DNA from: an uncultured Bacteroidales bacterium | GTDB taxonomy: Bacteria; Bacteroidota; Bacteroidia; Bacteroidales; Bacteroidaceae | Assembly (NCBI GenBank): GCA_902788315.1 | Contig: CADAJS010000003.1 | Span: 1 to 64,000 of the forward strand | Length of the DNA stretch: 64,000 bases | Direction: 5' to 3' | Part shown: positions 8,681-18,700 of the stretch, in pieces | Numbering within the stretch: the first letter of the stretch is position 1 | Layout: the number at the start of each line of letters is the position of its first letter | The notes under the pieces: model-generated | Database searches by the model: none | What the model was told of the DNA's origin: nothing | What the model saw: the letters and a program-made list of their open reading frames with translations, nothing else | Program-made: the position numbers and the translations under genes

Positions 8681-9445
8681 ATGATTACACTACAGAATCT
8701 CTCCACGGGCTACGGCAGCCACGTGGTGATGCAAGGCATCAATGCCGAGCTGAGACAGGGCGAGCTGGTGAGCCTGCTGGGACCTAACGGCGTAGGCAAG
8801 AGCACGCTCCTGCGCACGCTGTCGGCCTTCCAGCCGGCACTGGCTGGCGACATACGCATCGACGGGCGTCCGCTCAGCCAGCTCTCCATCCGCGAGCGGA
8901 GCCGGCTCATCGGCGTTGTGCTCACCGAGCGGACCACGGTGCAGCACATGACGGTGCGCAGCATGGTGGGCATGGGACGCACACCATACACGGGCTTCTG
9001 GGGAGGACTGGACGAAGAGGACCGCCGCGTGGTGGACGACGCCATGCAGAAGACGGGCATCGCCCACCTGCAACACCGCCACATCAACACGCTGAGCGAC
9101 GGCGAACGACAGAAGGTGATGATTGCCAAAGCCGTGGCACAGGAGACGCCCATCATCCTACTCGACGAGCCCACGGCCTTCCTGGACTATCCGAGCAAGG
9201 TGGACATGATGCGAATGCTGCTCTCCCTGGCCCACGGCATGCAGAAGGTGATCTTCCTGAGCACCCATGACGTGGAGATGGCCCTCCAGCTGAGCGACCG
9301 CGTGTGGCTTATGGAGGACGGACATCTGACCACCGGCACTCCCCGCCAGCTGGCACAGGACGGGAGCATCACACGCTTCGTATGCCGCGAAGGCGTCAGC
9401 TTCGACACACAGTCGCTCACCATACAGCTTCAAGTGAATGCATAA
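8681..9445 (+). CDS. FecE/FhuC-type ABC transporter ATP-binding protein
   Basis: This 254-residue cytoplasmic ATPase would power the FecCD-type permease encoded at 4232-5257. It has Walker A GPNGVGKST (34-42), the signature LSDGERQKVMIAKA, Walker B IILLDEPTAFLD and the H-loop STHDVEMAL. The Q-loop region carries the VLTERT sequence usual for the iron-complex subfamily. The ATG at 8681 gives the normal family length; longer readings overlap the GH20 gene. It is 83 nt from the upstream GH20 stop, in the same direction, so one transcript from permease to ATPase is plausible. Confidence 0.94.
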   Translation: MITLQNLSTGYGSHVVMQGINAELRQGELVSLLGPNGVGKSTLLRTLSAFQPALAGDIRIDGRPLSQLSIRERSRLIGVVLTERTTVQHMTVRSMVGMGRTPYTGFWGGLDEEDRRVVDDAMQKTGIAHLQHRHINTLSDGERQKVMIAKAVAQETPIILLDEPTAFLDYPSKVDMMRMLLSLAHGMQKVIFLSTHDVEMALQLSDRVWLMEDGHLTTGTPRQLAQDGSITRFVCREGVSFDTQSLTIQLQVNA

Positions 9446-9599
9446 TTCATAATGCACGATGCATAATTCCACGCCCCCCGTCCCCGCTCCAAAGGAAACC
9501 GGGATGCATCATCCAGCATCCGCGCCATCCCCCCAGGAAGGAACCGGGTTACGTCATCCCGCGCCTCTGCCACTCCCCCGAAAGGAGGCCCGCAGGGCT
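9446..9599. repeat. Imperfect tandem repeats between the ATPase and radical SAM genes
   Basis: The 154-nt gap starts with two near copies of TGCATAATTC. It continues with two to three degenerate units of about 45-50 nt built on a C-rich run, AAAGGAA, CCGGG and TCATCC. The last unit supplies AAAGGAGG at 9581-9588, a strong Shine-Dalgarno-like stretch 11 nt before the next start, which is unusual in this phylum. Confidence 0.5.
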
Positions 9600-10484
9600 A
9601 TGGAATACGGAGCGTGGCTGCAAGAGGAACTGGGATGCAAGGTGCAGAAACTCTCGGTCAATGCAGGCCTCTCGTGCCCGAACCGCGACGGACGGCTGGG
9701 CACGGGAGGCTGCACTTTCTGTAACAACGAGACGTTCAACCCCGCCTACTGTAAACCCACGCTCAGCATCACCGCCCAGATAGAGGAGGGCAAGCGGTTC
9801 TTCTCCCGCAAATACCCGGCGATGAAGTACCTGGCCTACTTTCAGGCCTACACGAACACCTACGCCCCGCTCCCCCATCTCAAAGCCCTCTACGAGGAGG
9901 CCCTCGCCGTGCCCGATGTGGTGGGACTCGTCATCGGGACACGCCCCGACTGCATGCCCGACGCACTCCTCGACTATCTCACGGAACTGAACCGACGCAC
10001 GTTTCTCATCGTCGAATACGGCGTGGAGAGCACCAGCGAGGAGACGCTGCGACGCGTCCACCGGGGGCACACCTATGCCGAAGCCGCCGACACCATCCGT
10101 CGCACGGCCAGCCGAGGCATACGCATCGGGGCCCACTTCATCCTGGGCTTTCCCTGGGAGACGGACGAAGAGCTGATGCGGCAGGCCGACGAGGTGGCCC
10201 GTCTGCCCCTCACCACGCTGAAGCTCCACCAGTTGCAGATTATCCGCGGCACCGCCTTGGCCCGCGAATACCAGCGCCACCCGTGGCCCATGCCCACGGC
10301 CGAGCAATACGCCCGCCTCGTCCTGCGCTACATTGCCCGTCTCCCAAAGTCGCTCGTCCTCGAACGCTTCGTCAGCCAGAGTCCCCCCGACCTCGTCATC
10401 GCCCCACACTGGGGCCTGAAGAACCACGAGTTTGCCGATATGCTGAGGAAGATAGAGGCATCCGCCCAGGCCGGCGACATGTAG
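9600..10484 (+). CDS. Radical SAM protein of the TIGR01212 / YhcC family
   Basis: This 294-residue protein has the family's spaced cysteine cluster C26, C38 and C41 (CPNRDGRLGTGGCTFC), which should bind the 4Fe-4S cluster used to cleave S-adenosylmethionine. Other family marks are FQAYTNTYAP, GTRPDC, the VEYGVES strand and GAHFILGFPWE. The ATG at 9600 is chosen because the protein then starts with the family's usual YGxWLxxxxGxKVxKLSVN block and has AAAGGAGG upstream; an in-frame ATG at 9459 would add a low-complexity, repeat-derived extension. The family is widespread in bacteria and its substrate is not established here. Confidence 0.92.
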   Translation: MEYGAWLQEELGCKVQKLSVNAGLSCPNRDGRLGTGGCTFCNNETFNPAYCKPTLSITAQIEEGKRFFSRKYPAMKYLAYFQAYTNTYAPLPHLKALYEEALAVPDVVGLVIGTRPDCMPDALLDYLTELNRRTFLIVEYGVESTSEETLRRVHRGHTYAEAADTIRRTASRGIRIGAHFILGFPWETDEELMRQADEVARLPLTTLKLHQLQIIRGTALAREYQRHPWPMPTAEQYARLVLRYIARLPKSLVLERFVSQSPPDLVIAPHWGLKNHEFADMLRKIEASAQAGDM

Positions 10485-10599
10485 CCCATCCGTGCGCTTC
10501 AGCATCGCATCGGGGAACACATCCCTCGGCGAAAAGAAATATTTCCGGCGTTTTCGCATCTTTTAACTCTCTGCCCGCAAATATTTCGCGAATAATCAC

Positions 10600-10607
10600 T
10601 ACCTTTG
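10600..10607 (+). promoter_or_regulatory. -7 box of the dipeptidyl-peptidase promoter
   Basis: TACCTTTG fits TAnnTTTG and lies 26 nt before the ATG at 10634. The -33 element is poor (TATTTCG-like). Confidence 0.65.
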
Positions 10608-10633
10608 TCGCTGTTAGTAGAAAACAGACCGAA

Positions 10634-12868
10634 ATGAAGACGGAGACTATGCTACGCAGAGGAAAGAGAATCATAACGGCCCTGCTCATTATTACGGGCA
10701 TGCAGGCCGGAGAAGCGAAAGCCGAGAACCTGGAGTTGAACGACATCGTGAACGGCACATACCGCGCGAAGGACATCAGCGGGATGACACCCATGCTGGA
10801 CGGCGAGACATACAGCCGCCTGTCCGATGACAAGCAACGGATAGTGACATACAGTTTCAAGACGGGCGAGGAGACGGGCGTGCTCTTCGACGTAAACAAC
10901 GTGAAGGGAAAGATCCGTATAGACACCATCGACGGATATATCATGAGCCCCACCGAGAGCCATATCCTGATATGCACGGAGACAAAGCGCATCTACCGGC
11001 ACAGTTTCACGGCGGTATATTACATATACAACGTCAAGAACCGCACGCTGGAACGTCTGAGCGACGGCGGACCGCAGGAGGTGCCGACATGGAGCCCCGA
11101 CGGCAACATGGTGGCCTTCGTGCGGGAGGGCAACCTGTTCCTCGTCAAGCTGCTGTTCAACAACAGCGAGAGCCAGATCACGAAGGACGGAGAGTTCAAC
11201 AAGGTGCTGAACGGAAAGCCCGACTGGGTCAACGAGGAGGAGTTCTCGCTGAGTCGCGCCTACGACTTCACGGCCGACGCCTCGATGCTCGTATGGGTGC
11301 GGTATGACGAGAGCGAGGTGCCGCTATACTCGTTCCCCTGGTTCAAGGGACTGGCACCCGAGAAGGAAGAATATGCCGAATACCCCGGAGCCTACGAATA
11401 CAAGTACCCCATCGCCGGTGCACGCAACAGCACGGTCACGGTGCAGTCGTTCGACATCAAGAGCCGCGTCATACGCCAGCTGCAGCTGCCCCTCGAGCCG
11501 GACGGCTACGTGCCCCGCATCTATGCCACCGCCGAGCCGGAGAAGGTGCTCGTCCTGACACAGAACCGCCACCAGAACCGGCTGGACATCTATCTGGCTA
11601 ATCCGCGCAGCACAGAGTGTCGCTGCATTGTGCGCGAGGAGACGGAGCGCTATATCCCCGACAAGGTTTACGAGCAGTTCCGGCTCGTCGAGGGAGGCTT
11701 CGTGCTGATGAGCGAGCGCAGCGGCTTCGCCCACCTCTATCTCTACGACCTGAACGGCACGCAGAAACGCCAGCTGACAAGCGGTGAATGGCCCGTCACC
11801 GCCTTCTACGGCTACGATGCCAAGACATCGACCACCTACTATGCCAGCGCTCAGGAGAGCCCTCTGCGCCGCGCCGTATATAAGAGCGACCAGAAGGGAC
11901 GTGTGACGAAACTCTCCACGCAGGAGGGAACCAACAGTGCCCTCTTCAGCAAGAACTTAAAGTATTTCCTCAACGTGTACAGCAGCCTGAACACACCGCC
12001 CGTCTATACCCTGTGCGACGCCACGGGAAAGACACTCAAGACACTGGAGGACAACCAGGAACTGCGCACAAAGCTCTCGACGAAGAATCTCGGCGAACGC
12101 CGCTTCTTCACCTTCAAGACCCAGGACGGCATCGAGCTGAACGGATTCATGGTGCTGCCGGCAGACTTCAGCGAGGCGAAGAAGTATCCCGTGGTGATGC
12201 ACCAATACAGCGGCCCCGGCAGCCAGCAGGTGCTCGACTCGTGGAGTGCGGGCAACATGGGAGGCTGCCTCTACGAGCAATACCTCTGCCAGCAGGGATT
12301 CATCTGCGTCTGTGTGGACGGACGCGGCACGGGCGGACGCGGACGCGACTTCGAGCAGCAGACATATCTCCATCTGGGCAACCTGGAGGCACACGACCAG
12401 GCCGAGACGGCCATCTATCTGGCCTCGCTGCCCTACGTGGACGGACGCCGCATAGGCATCTGGGGATGGAGCTACGGCGGATTCAACACGCTGATGAGCA
12501 TGAGCGAGGGTCGCGGCGTCTTTGCAGCAGGCGTGGCCGTGGCGCCGCCCACATCCTGGCGATACTATGACAGCATCTACACCGAGCGCTTCATGCGCAC
12601 CCCGAAGGAGAACAAGGAAGGCTATGACGACTCGCCCATCGGACGCGCCGCACAGCTGAAGGGACGCCTGCTCATCTGTCACGGCACGGCCGACGACAAC
12701 GTGCACTACCGCAACACGATGGAGTATGCCGAGGCGCTGGTACAGGCCGACAAGGACTTCAGCACCCTGGCCTATACCAACCGCAACCATAGCATCTACG
12801 GCGGCAACACACGCCGCCATCTGTTCCGCCAGATTACACAGTGGTTCGTCCAGAACCTCCAAAACTGA
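10634..12868 (+). CDS. Dipeptidyl-peptidase IV (S9B family serine peptidase)
   Basis: This 744-residue exported peptidase should remove X-Pro or X-Ala dipeptides from peptide N-termini. A signal peptide is followed by the eight-bladed propeller domain (about 50-480, with WSPDGNMVAF and RAYDFTADASMLVWVRYDE). The alpha/beta-hydrolase domain then carries S613 in GWSYGG, D687 in HGTADDNVH and H719 in NRNHSIYGG, the expected triad. The double-glutamate DPP-IV substrate clamp corresponds to WVNEEEFSLSRAY. Length and motifs match the family. The start is set by the promoter at 10600; longer readings run back into the radical SAM gene. It probably acts in the periplasm in peptide nutrition. Confidence 0.95.
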   Translation: MKTETMLRRGKRIITALLIITGMQAGEAKAENLELNDIVNGTYRAKDISGMTPMLDGETYSRLSDDKQRIVTYSFKTGEETGVLFDVNNVKGKIRIDTIDGYIMSPTESHILICTETKRIYRHSFTAVYYIYNVKNRTLERLSDGGPQEVPTWSPDGNMVAFVREGNLFLVKLLFNNSESQITKDGEFNKVLNGKPDWVNEEEFSLSRAYDFTADASMLVWVRYDESEVPLYSFPWFKGLAPEKEEYAEYPGAYEYKYPIAGARNSTVTVQSFDIKSRVIRQLQLPLEPDGYVPRIYATAEPEKVLVLTQNRHQNRLDIYLANPRSTECRCIVREETERYIPDKVYEQFRLVEGGFVLMSERSGFAHLYLYDLNGTQKRQLTSGEWPVTAFYGYDAKTSTTYYASAQESPLRRAVYKSDQKGRVTKLSTQEGTNSALFSKNLKYFLNVYSSLNTPPVYTLCDATGKTLKTLEDNQELRTKLSTKNLGERRFFTFKTQDGIELNGFMVLPADFSEAKKYPVVMHQYSGPGSQQVLDSWSAGNMGGCLYEQYLCQQGFICVCVDGRGTGGRGRDFEQQTYLHLGNLEAHDQAETAIYLASLPYVDGRRIGIWGWSYGGFNTLMSMSEGRGVFAAGVAVAPPTSWRYYDSIYTERFMRTPKENKEGYDDSPIGRAAQLKGRLLICHGTADDNVHYRNTMEYAEALVQADKDFSTLAYTNRNHSIYGGNTRRHLFRQITQWFVQNLQN

Positions 12869-12874
12869 AACGAG

Positions 12875-12894
12875 GGGGAGACACCGCTCTCCCC
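12875..12894 (+). terminator. Hairpin after the dipeptidyl-peptidase gene
   Basis: GGGGAGA (12875-12881) and TCTCCCC (12888-12894) form a 7-bp stem with a 6-nt loop just after the stop codon. There is no clear T tract. Confidence 0.5.
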
Positions 12895-12939
12895 ATCAAA
12901 CCCATCAAACCAATTTAACTCATTTAACCCATCAAAACT

Positions 12940-13098
12940 ATGAAGAAGTACGTATGCGACATGTGCGGCTGGGAATATGATCCCGCCGTCGGAGTACCCG
13001 AAGCCGGCATCGAGCCCGGCACACCGTTCGAGCAGCTGCCCGACGATTTTGAATGCCCCCTTTGCGGTGTAGGCAAGGATCAGTTCTCGGAGGCTTAA
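12940..13098 (+). CDS. rd: Rubredoxin
   Basis: This small gene encodes a 52-residue rubredoxin, a mononuclear iron electron carrier of the cytoplasm. Two CxxC knuckles bind the iron: C6 and C9 in [12 protein letters not shown], and C39 and C42 in [13 protein letters not shown]. Length, the aromatic pair after the first knuckle and the acidic character are all standard. It stands alone, 71 nt after the dipeptidyl-peptidase and 86 nt before the phosphohexomutase, so the neighbours do not reveal its redox partner. In anaerobes such proteins often serve oxygen or peroxide detoxification. Confidence 0.95.
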   Translation: MKKYVCDMCGWEYDPAVGVPEAGIEPGTPFEQLPDDFECPLCGVGKDQFSEA

Positions 13099-13117
13099 AC
13101 GTCGTTACAGATTCCGG

Positions 13118-13154
13118 GGTTCAGAGTGCTTGGCTGCGTCAAGGACTCTGAACC
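13118..13154 (+). terminator. Hairpin after the rubredoxin gene
   Basis: GGTTCAGAGT (13118-13127) and ACTCTGAACC (13145-13154) form a perfect 10-bp stem with a 17-nt loop. It separates rubredoxin from the mutase gene. Confidence 0.55.
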
Positions 13155-13184
13155 ACACTCTTCGTACACACAAAAAACATCAAC

Positions 13185-14927
13185 ATGGATACAGCACTTA
13201 TCAAACAATGCGAGGCAAAGGCCCAGGAGTGGCTGGCTTCGCCCTATTACGACGAGGAGACAAAGGCCGAGATACGTGCCATGCTGGACAGCGAGGACAA
13301 GAACCCGCTGGTGGACGCCTTCTACCAGAACCTCGAGTTCGGCACCGGAGGCCTACGCGGCATCATGGGCGCCGGCACAAACCGCATGAACCGCTACATC
13401 GTGGGCATGGCCACACAGGGTTTTGCAAACTATATCCTCAAGGCCTTCCCCGGACAGACGGGGCTCAGCGTGGTCGTCTGCCACGATTGCCGCAACAACG
13501 GACGTATGTTTGCCGAGACCGTGGCAGCCATCTTCAGCGCCAACGGCATCAAGGTGTATCTCTTTGAGAGCCTGCGCCCCACCCCCGAGGTGAGCTTTGC
13601 CATTCGCCGACTCGGCGCCAAGGCCGGCGTGAACGTGACAGCCAGCCACAACCCGAAAGAGTACAACGGCTACAAAGCCTATTGGGAAGACGGCGCACAG
13701 GTGATTGCCCCGCACGACACGGGAATCATCGACGAGGTGAACCGCGTGCGCATCGAGGACGTCAAGTTCGAGCCGAACAAGGAACTCATCGAGATTATCG
13801 GAGGCGAGATGGACTATGACTACATGACCGCCGTACACGAGGTCATGATCGACCAGGACGTCATCCTGCGCCAGAAGGACCTCAACATCGTCTATAGCGC
13901 CATGCACGGCACCGGCCGCGTCATCGTGCCGCTGTGCCTGCGCAGCTGGGGCTTCCAGAACATCCACGTAGTGCCGGAGCAGATGGTGGTCGATGGCAAC
14001 TTCCCCACCGTCGTCAGCCCCAACCCCGAGAACCCCGAGGCCATGACGCTGGGCATGAAGCTGGGCACACGGCTCGGAGCCGACCTCGTGGTGGCCACCG
14101 ACCCGGATGCCGACCGCCTGGCCATCGTATGCCGCGACCCCAAGGGCGAGTGGATGATCATCAACGGCAACCAGACGGTGATGATGTTCTGCTACTATAT
14201 CATCAAGAACAAGCAGGCCCTCGGGCAGCTCAATCCCACAGACTTCCTCGTGAAGACCATCGTAACCACCGAGGTGGTGGCCCGGATGGCCGAGAAGAAC
14301 GGCGTAGAGCTGCGCGACTGCTACACCGGATTCAAATGGATTGCCCGCGAGATAGCCATCAGCGAAGGCAAGCAGAAGTACATCGGCGGCGGCGAGGAGA
14401 GCTTCGGTTTCCTGCCCTTCGACAAGGTGCGCGACAAGGACGCTCCGGCCAGCATCTGCCTCATCTGCGAGATTGCCGCATGGGCCAAGGACCAGGGCAT
14501 GACACTCTACGACCTGCTGATGAAGATCTACCTCGAGTACGGCTTCAGCTTCGAGCACACCATCAACGTGGTACGCCCGGGCAAGAGCGGAGCCGACGAG
14601 ATCAAGGCCATGATGGAGAACTTCCGTCGAAACCCCATCAAGGAAATTGCCGGAAGCCGTGTGGCGCTGACCAAGGACTTCCAGTCGCTCACCGCCACCG
14701 ACAGCGAAGGCCGCACGACCAAGCTCGACATGCCGGCCACAAGCAATGTGATGCAGTGGTTCTGCGAGGACGGCACCAAGGTGAGCGTTCGACCCAGCGG
14801 AACGGAGCCCAAGATTAAGTTCTACCTCGAGGTGAAGGACACGATGGGATGCCCCGACTGCTATGCCGGATGTGTCACCCGCGCCAAAGCCAAGGTCGAG
14901 GAGATCAAGAAGTCGCTGGGCATCTGA
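13185..14927 (+). CDS. Phospho-sugar mutase (phosphoglucomutase / phosphomannomutase)
   Basis: This 580-residue cytoplasmic enzyme interconverts hexose 1- and 6-phosphates, linking glycolysis to nucleotide-sugar and glycan synthesis. The phosphoserine is S154 in TASHNPKEYNGYK. The metal-binding loop DPDADR is at 306-311, the sugar-binding GGGEESFG at 401-408, and the phosphate-binding RPSGTEPKIKFY near the C-terminus. The length matches the long phosphoglucomutase-2-like subfamily common in Bacteroidota. Whether glucose or mannose phosphate is preferred cannot be told. Its stop codon overlaps the start of the next gene by one base, so the two are translationally close. Confidence 0.94.
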   Translation: MDTALIKQCEAKAQEWLASPYYDEETKAEIRAMLDSEDKNPLVDAFYQNLEFGTGGLRGIMGAGTNRMNRYIVGMATQGFANYILKAFPGQTGLSVVVCHDCRNNGRMFAETVAAIFSANGIKVYLFESLRPTPEVSFAIRRLGAKAGVNVTASHNPKEYNGYKAYWEDGAQVIAPHDTGIIDEVNRVRIEDVKFEPNKELIEIIGGEMDYDYMTAVHEVMIDQDVILRQKDLNIVYSAMHGTGRVIVPLCLRSWGFQNIHVVPEQMVVDGNFPTVVSPNPENPEAMTLGMKLGTRLGADLVVATDPDADRLAIVCRDPKGEWMIINGNQTVMMFCYYIIKNKQALGQLNPTDFLVKTIVTTEVVARMAEKNGVELRDCYTGFKWIAREIAISEGKQKYIGGGEESFGFLPFDKVRDKDAPASICLICEIAAWAKDQGMTLYDLLMKIYLEYGFSFEHTINVVRPGKSGADEIKAMMENFRRNPIKEIAGSRVALTKDFQSLTATDSEGRTTKLDMPATSNVMQWFCEDGTKVSVRPSGTEPKIKFYLEVKDTMGCPDCYAGCVTRAKAKVEEIKKSLGI

Positions 14928-15679
14928 TGACACGCTACTTTGCATTCTGCCAAGGGGATGTGCTCCTCACTGCTGAGGGTAACATCCCCTTTGGCATCCA
15001 ACCACCCGTGCCGCTCAAGTCTTGGAACCACGTCACCACCCTTCACCAGGAGGGCGACGAGGTGCAGGTGATACGCCTGGACCAGCCCGTCACCGGGCGC
15101 GACGACCTCCAGATGATGGGACTCCGGAAGACGTTTCAGGTACTCTCTGCCGAGGACTACAGGCTGGCAGGCAAGTGTGCCGAGCTTCTGTATTGGGACC
15201 AGCAGACACGCTACTGCGGTGTGTGCGGCTCGCCTCTCAAGTGGCAGACGGACATCAGCAAGCAGTGTCCCGAGTGTGGCAAGGAGTGGTGGCCCTCGCT
15301 GGCCGTAGCCATCATCGTGCGTATCACTCGTGGCGATGAGATTCTCCTGGTACATGCCCGCAACTTCCGCGGCAACTTCTACGGCCTTGTGGCCGGATTT
15401 GTGGAGACGGGCGAGACGCTGGAACAGGCCGTCTGCCGTGAGGTGTGGGAAGAGACTCACCTGCACATCCGCAACCTTCGCTATTTCGGCAGCCAGCCCT
15501 GGCCATTCCCTTGCGGGCTGATGGTGGGATTCACCGCCGACTATGCCGAAGGGGAAATCCAGCTTCAGAAAGAGGAGTTGGGAGGAGGAGGATGGTTCCG
15601 GCGAGACAACATGCCACAGATTCCCGACAAGGCCTCCATCGCCCGACGGCTGATTGACGACTGGCAAGAGAAGGGATAA
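14927..15679 (+). CDS. nudC: NudC-type NAD(H) pyrophosphatase / RNA deNADding Nudix hydrolase
   Basis: This 250-residue Nudix hydrolase should cleave NADH, and possibly remove NAD caps from RNA. A zinc ribbon is formed by C97, C100, C114 and C117. The Nudix box runs from G157 with REVWEE at 171-176. It is followed by SQPWPFP (189-195), the diagnostic NudC array. The glycine near the end of the Nudix box is replaced by H178, a small departure. The ATG overlaps the mutase stop (TGATG); longer readings run into the mutase. A strong hairpin follows the stop codon. Confidence 0.93.
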   Translation: MTRYFAFCQGDVLLTAEGNIPFGIQPPVPLKSWNHVTTLHQEGDEVQVIRLDQPVTGRDDLQMMGLRKTFQVLSAEDYRLAGKCAELLYWDQQTRYCGVCGSPLKWQTDISKQCPECGKEWWPSLAVAIIVRITRGDEILLVHARNFRGNFYGLVAGFVETGETLEQAVCREVWEETHLHIRNLRYFGSQPWPFPCGLMVGFTADYAEGEIQLQKEELGGGGWFRRDNMPQIPDKASIARRLIDDWQEKG

Positions 15680-15724
15680 ACAAGAGCGGGGGTGCAACCA
15701 TCTGGTTGCGCCCCCGCTCTTGTT
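15680..15724. terminator. Bidirectional terminator between convergent genes
   Basis: AACAAGAGCGGGGGTGCAACC is mirrored by a matching right arm ending GCGCCCCCGCTCTTGTT, giving a stem of about 20 bp with a tiny loop. It serves nudC from the left and the GH106 gene from the right. Confidence 0.9.
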
Positions 15725-15745
15725 ATACTTGTTATAGATGTGGGG

Positions 15746-18700
15746 TTATTCCTTTACCAGCCGGACGGGCCCCATCAGACCGGATTCCTGAAGTCCGCTT
15801 CCGGCATTGAAGGGATTCACTGTGGCGTATGTGCGGCGCTCCTCTTCGGGCAACTGCTGGTCGCCCACCAGGCGGTTCTGCCAGTTATTGACCACTTCGA
15901 CGCGCACCGTGTTCTCGCCCTCAGCGACGAGGTCGGTGACGTTCACACGATACGGACGTGTCCACACGCCGCCGGCATACTGGTCGTTCACATATACGCG
16001 GGCCATCACCATCACCTTGCCCAGGTCGAGGTAGAGACGACCCTCGGGCTTAGCATCCAGCGTGAACGTGTTGGCATAGTCCACCTGGCCGGAGAAGAAC
16101 TTGACAGCGGGGTCCTCGATGGTCGAGAGCGAGCGCAGCGTATCCATCTTCAAGGGTTCGGCCGGACCACGCATTCCCTCCTGGAAAGTCAGCGTCCAGG
16201 GCGTGTCGATACTGCATATCCGCTCCGGCTTCGGGAAGTTCTTGGCGCCGTTAAGCGCAGCTACCTGCTTGGCGTCGGCCTTGCGGAAGACGACGAAGAG
16301 GCTCTGGAAACCATCCAGACGCATGGGCACGGTGGTGAGGCCCTCCGTCTCGGCAAACTCGGACAGCAGGCGGCACTCGCCCGTCACGGGATTCCACACC
16401 TCGGGCATCATACCGCTGACACGGAAGGCGGCATCGAAGGCGACAGGCTTTCCGTCCTGATTGGAGACGAAGTAGATCTCGCGGTCCTTCAAAGTGCGAT
16501 GGATGAAGACCACTGGCTTGTCATCCGCCGTATAACAGTCGGGCTGGATGCCCAGTTCTTCGAGCACCGGTTTCAGCTCGGTACCCGCAGGATAGACGCG
16601 CCCGTTGCCATAGGTGGGGCCGGCATAGAGCTGTTCGGCCAGCTCGCGAACCTGCTTGTCACAGTCGGGGTAGCCTTCCATGCTGGGCGAGGCTGTGGGC
16701 TTGGGGCCAAGGATGGTGAGCCCCTGCTTCACCAGAGCGGCTATGCAGGAGAGCACCTCGGGGCGCATGGTGGTCTGGTTGGGGAGCACCAGCACGCGAT
16801 ACTTCATGCCACCCTTCAGCACCAGCTGCCCGTCCTTCACACTGGCCGTCTTGAGCACCTCGGCATTGACATAGTCGAAGCAGTAGCCGCGAGGCATGGC
16901 GGGCGTGCACTCGCCAGTCATCTTCGGGGCATCCTCGCCGATGAAATATGCCACGTCGGCCACATAGCGGCCCTGCTGCAACATATAGTTACAGCGGCGG
17001 AGATAGTCGGTGAAGAGATCCATCTGACTGAACCAAACGTTCTTGCGATTAAACTCATTGCCAAACCAGGCGCTGATACCGGGGAATGTGGTATCGTCCG
17101 GCTGCTGGATGAACACATGGAGCAGCGTGGCGTTGATGCCTTCACAGAAGAAACGGTCAGTGCGCTGCTTCATCACCGCCGGATAGCGGGTGAAGGCGGG
17201 ACCGCCAGCGGTGCAGGACTCGGCCCACACCTTACGTTTGCCATAAATATGTGCACAGCTGCTGGCAGCACGGTTCTCGATGTCGCCCAGCGAGCCTTCG
17301 CTCCAGAACTCGCCGGCCACCTCGTCGCTCTGTCCGCCATACATCAGGAACTCGCTGGGGAAGCCCCAGTGGCCGTAGCACTCGAGCCAGGTGGTGAGCC
17401 CATGCTTGTTGCTCACCTCGCGCAGTCCGCCCACATAGTCGTAGGCCACGCGGTCGGCTATCAGGCGGCGCAGGTCCCAGAGGAAGCGCTCGCTCTGGTC
17501 CTGTGAGCCTATCACCTGTCCGTACAGCGCAGGCAGATAGGGCACGGGGTCGTAATGGTAGCGTGCACGGAAGACGTCGATCATGTCGTCCGTCCAGTTC
17601 TGGCCTCCGGTCTCGTAGCTATCCTCTACCACAATCTTGAAACTCTTACGGTCGGCAGCGGGGATGCGACGCAGGATCTCGCCCAAGAAAGCGTCGAAGT
17701 GGGTGGCCACATGCTGTCGGCTCATCTTGTCCACCTCGAGTCCCGTAGCCTCGGGCGATGCCGGAGCGTTCGTAGTGAGCGTGGGAGCAAGGCCGGTGCG
17801 CAGGATGGTCCATGTGCCGTCGGGGACCTCCCACGTCAGTGTGCCGTCCTCGGCCAGCTTGTCCGTAATATCCATCACCTCCACGGGCTGAACCATGAGG
17901 TCGTCCTCGGAGGGTTCTGCAGCCGTAGGCCACATATACTCGCCCCACATGGGCAGGGGTGTCTGGAACATCTTGGCCAGCGATTTCTCAGCAAAACGCT
18001 CCACACGCGGCTCGGTGGAAACGGTGACACGTACGTCAAAATCATTCGGCCCGCCCGTGAACACCAGGCGGATGTCCTTCGTCTCCGTGTCAGGCAGCGC
18101 CACCACGATGGGCGACTGAGGCACGAATCCCACGTTGAGGGCAGCGTTGGTACGGTCAAGGTGGACGGTCTTCAGCGTAACGTATTCGTCATTCACGAGG
18201 GCCTGGATAATCACATTGGCCAGCATATAGCCAGGTGTCTCAAAGGTGATGCTGCGCACGCTGACCGGCTCGTCAAACGTGACATCCTGCTGCTGGTCTG
18301 CGCCTGCCGTCCGGTGAACGTCCACGGTCTGAGACACATAGCGGTCCGACATATTAGGATAGGCCAGCACGCGCTCGTCACGGGCGTCCTTGGGCAAGGG
18401 CGGCAACTGGAGCGTCTGCATGCCACCGTTGCCGGTGGCAGTGGTCTGCACTCCTGCCAGATAGCGCATGGACTCCTGGGGTGTCACCCACGGGCCGCCG
18501 CTCTGGCTCCAGCCAGGACAGTTGAAGATACCTATCTCGATGTCCAGCTCGGTAGCCTTCTTCAGGGCGGCATGCATGACCTCCCACCATCCGTCACTCA
18601 GCACCTTGTGCGGACCGGCGGGAATGCTTCCCTCCCAGATGTTACCGATGAAGGCACGTCCGATGCCCGCCTTCTTCATCGCCTCCAGGTCGTGTTCGAC

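Noticed and set aside
15692..17506. 604-codon plus-strand frame opposite the GH106-like gene
   Set aside because: The minus-strand protein has a lipobox and family motifs; the plus frame has none.
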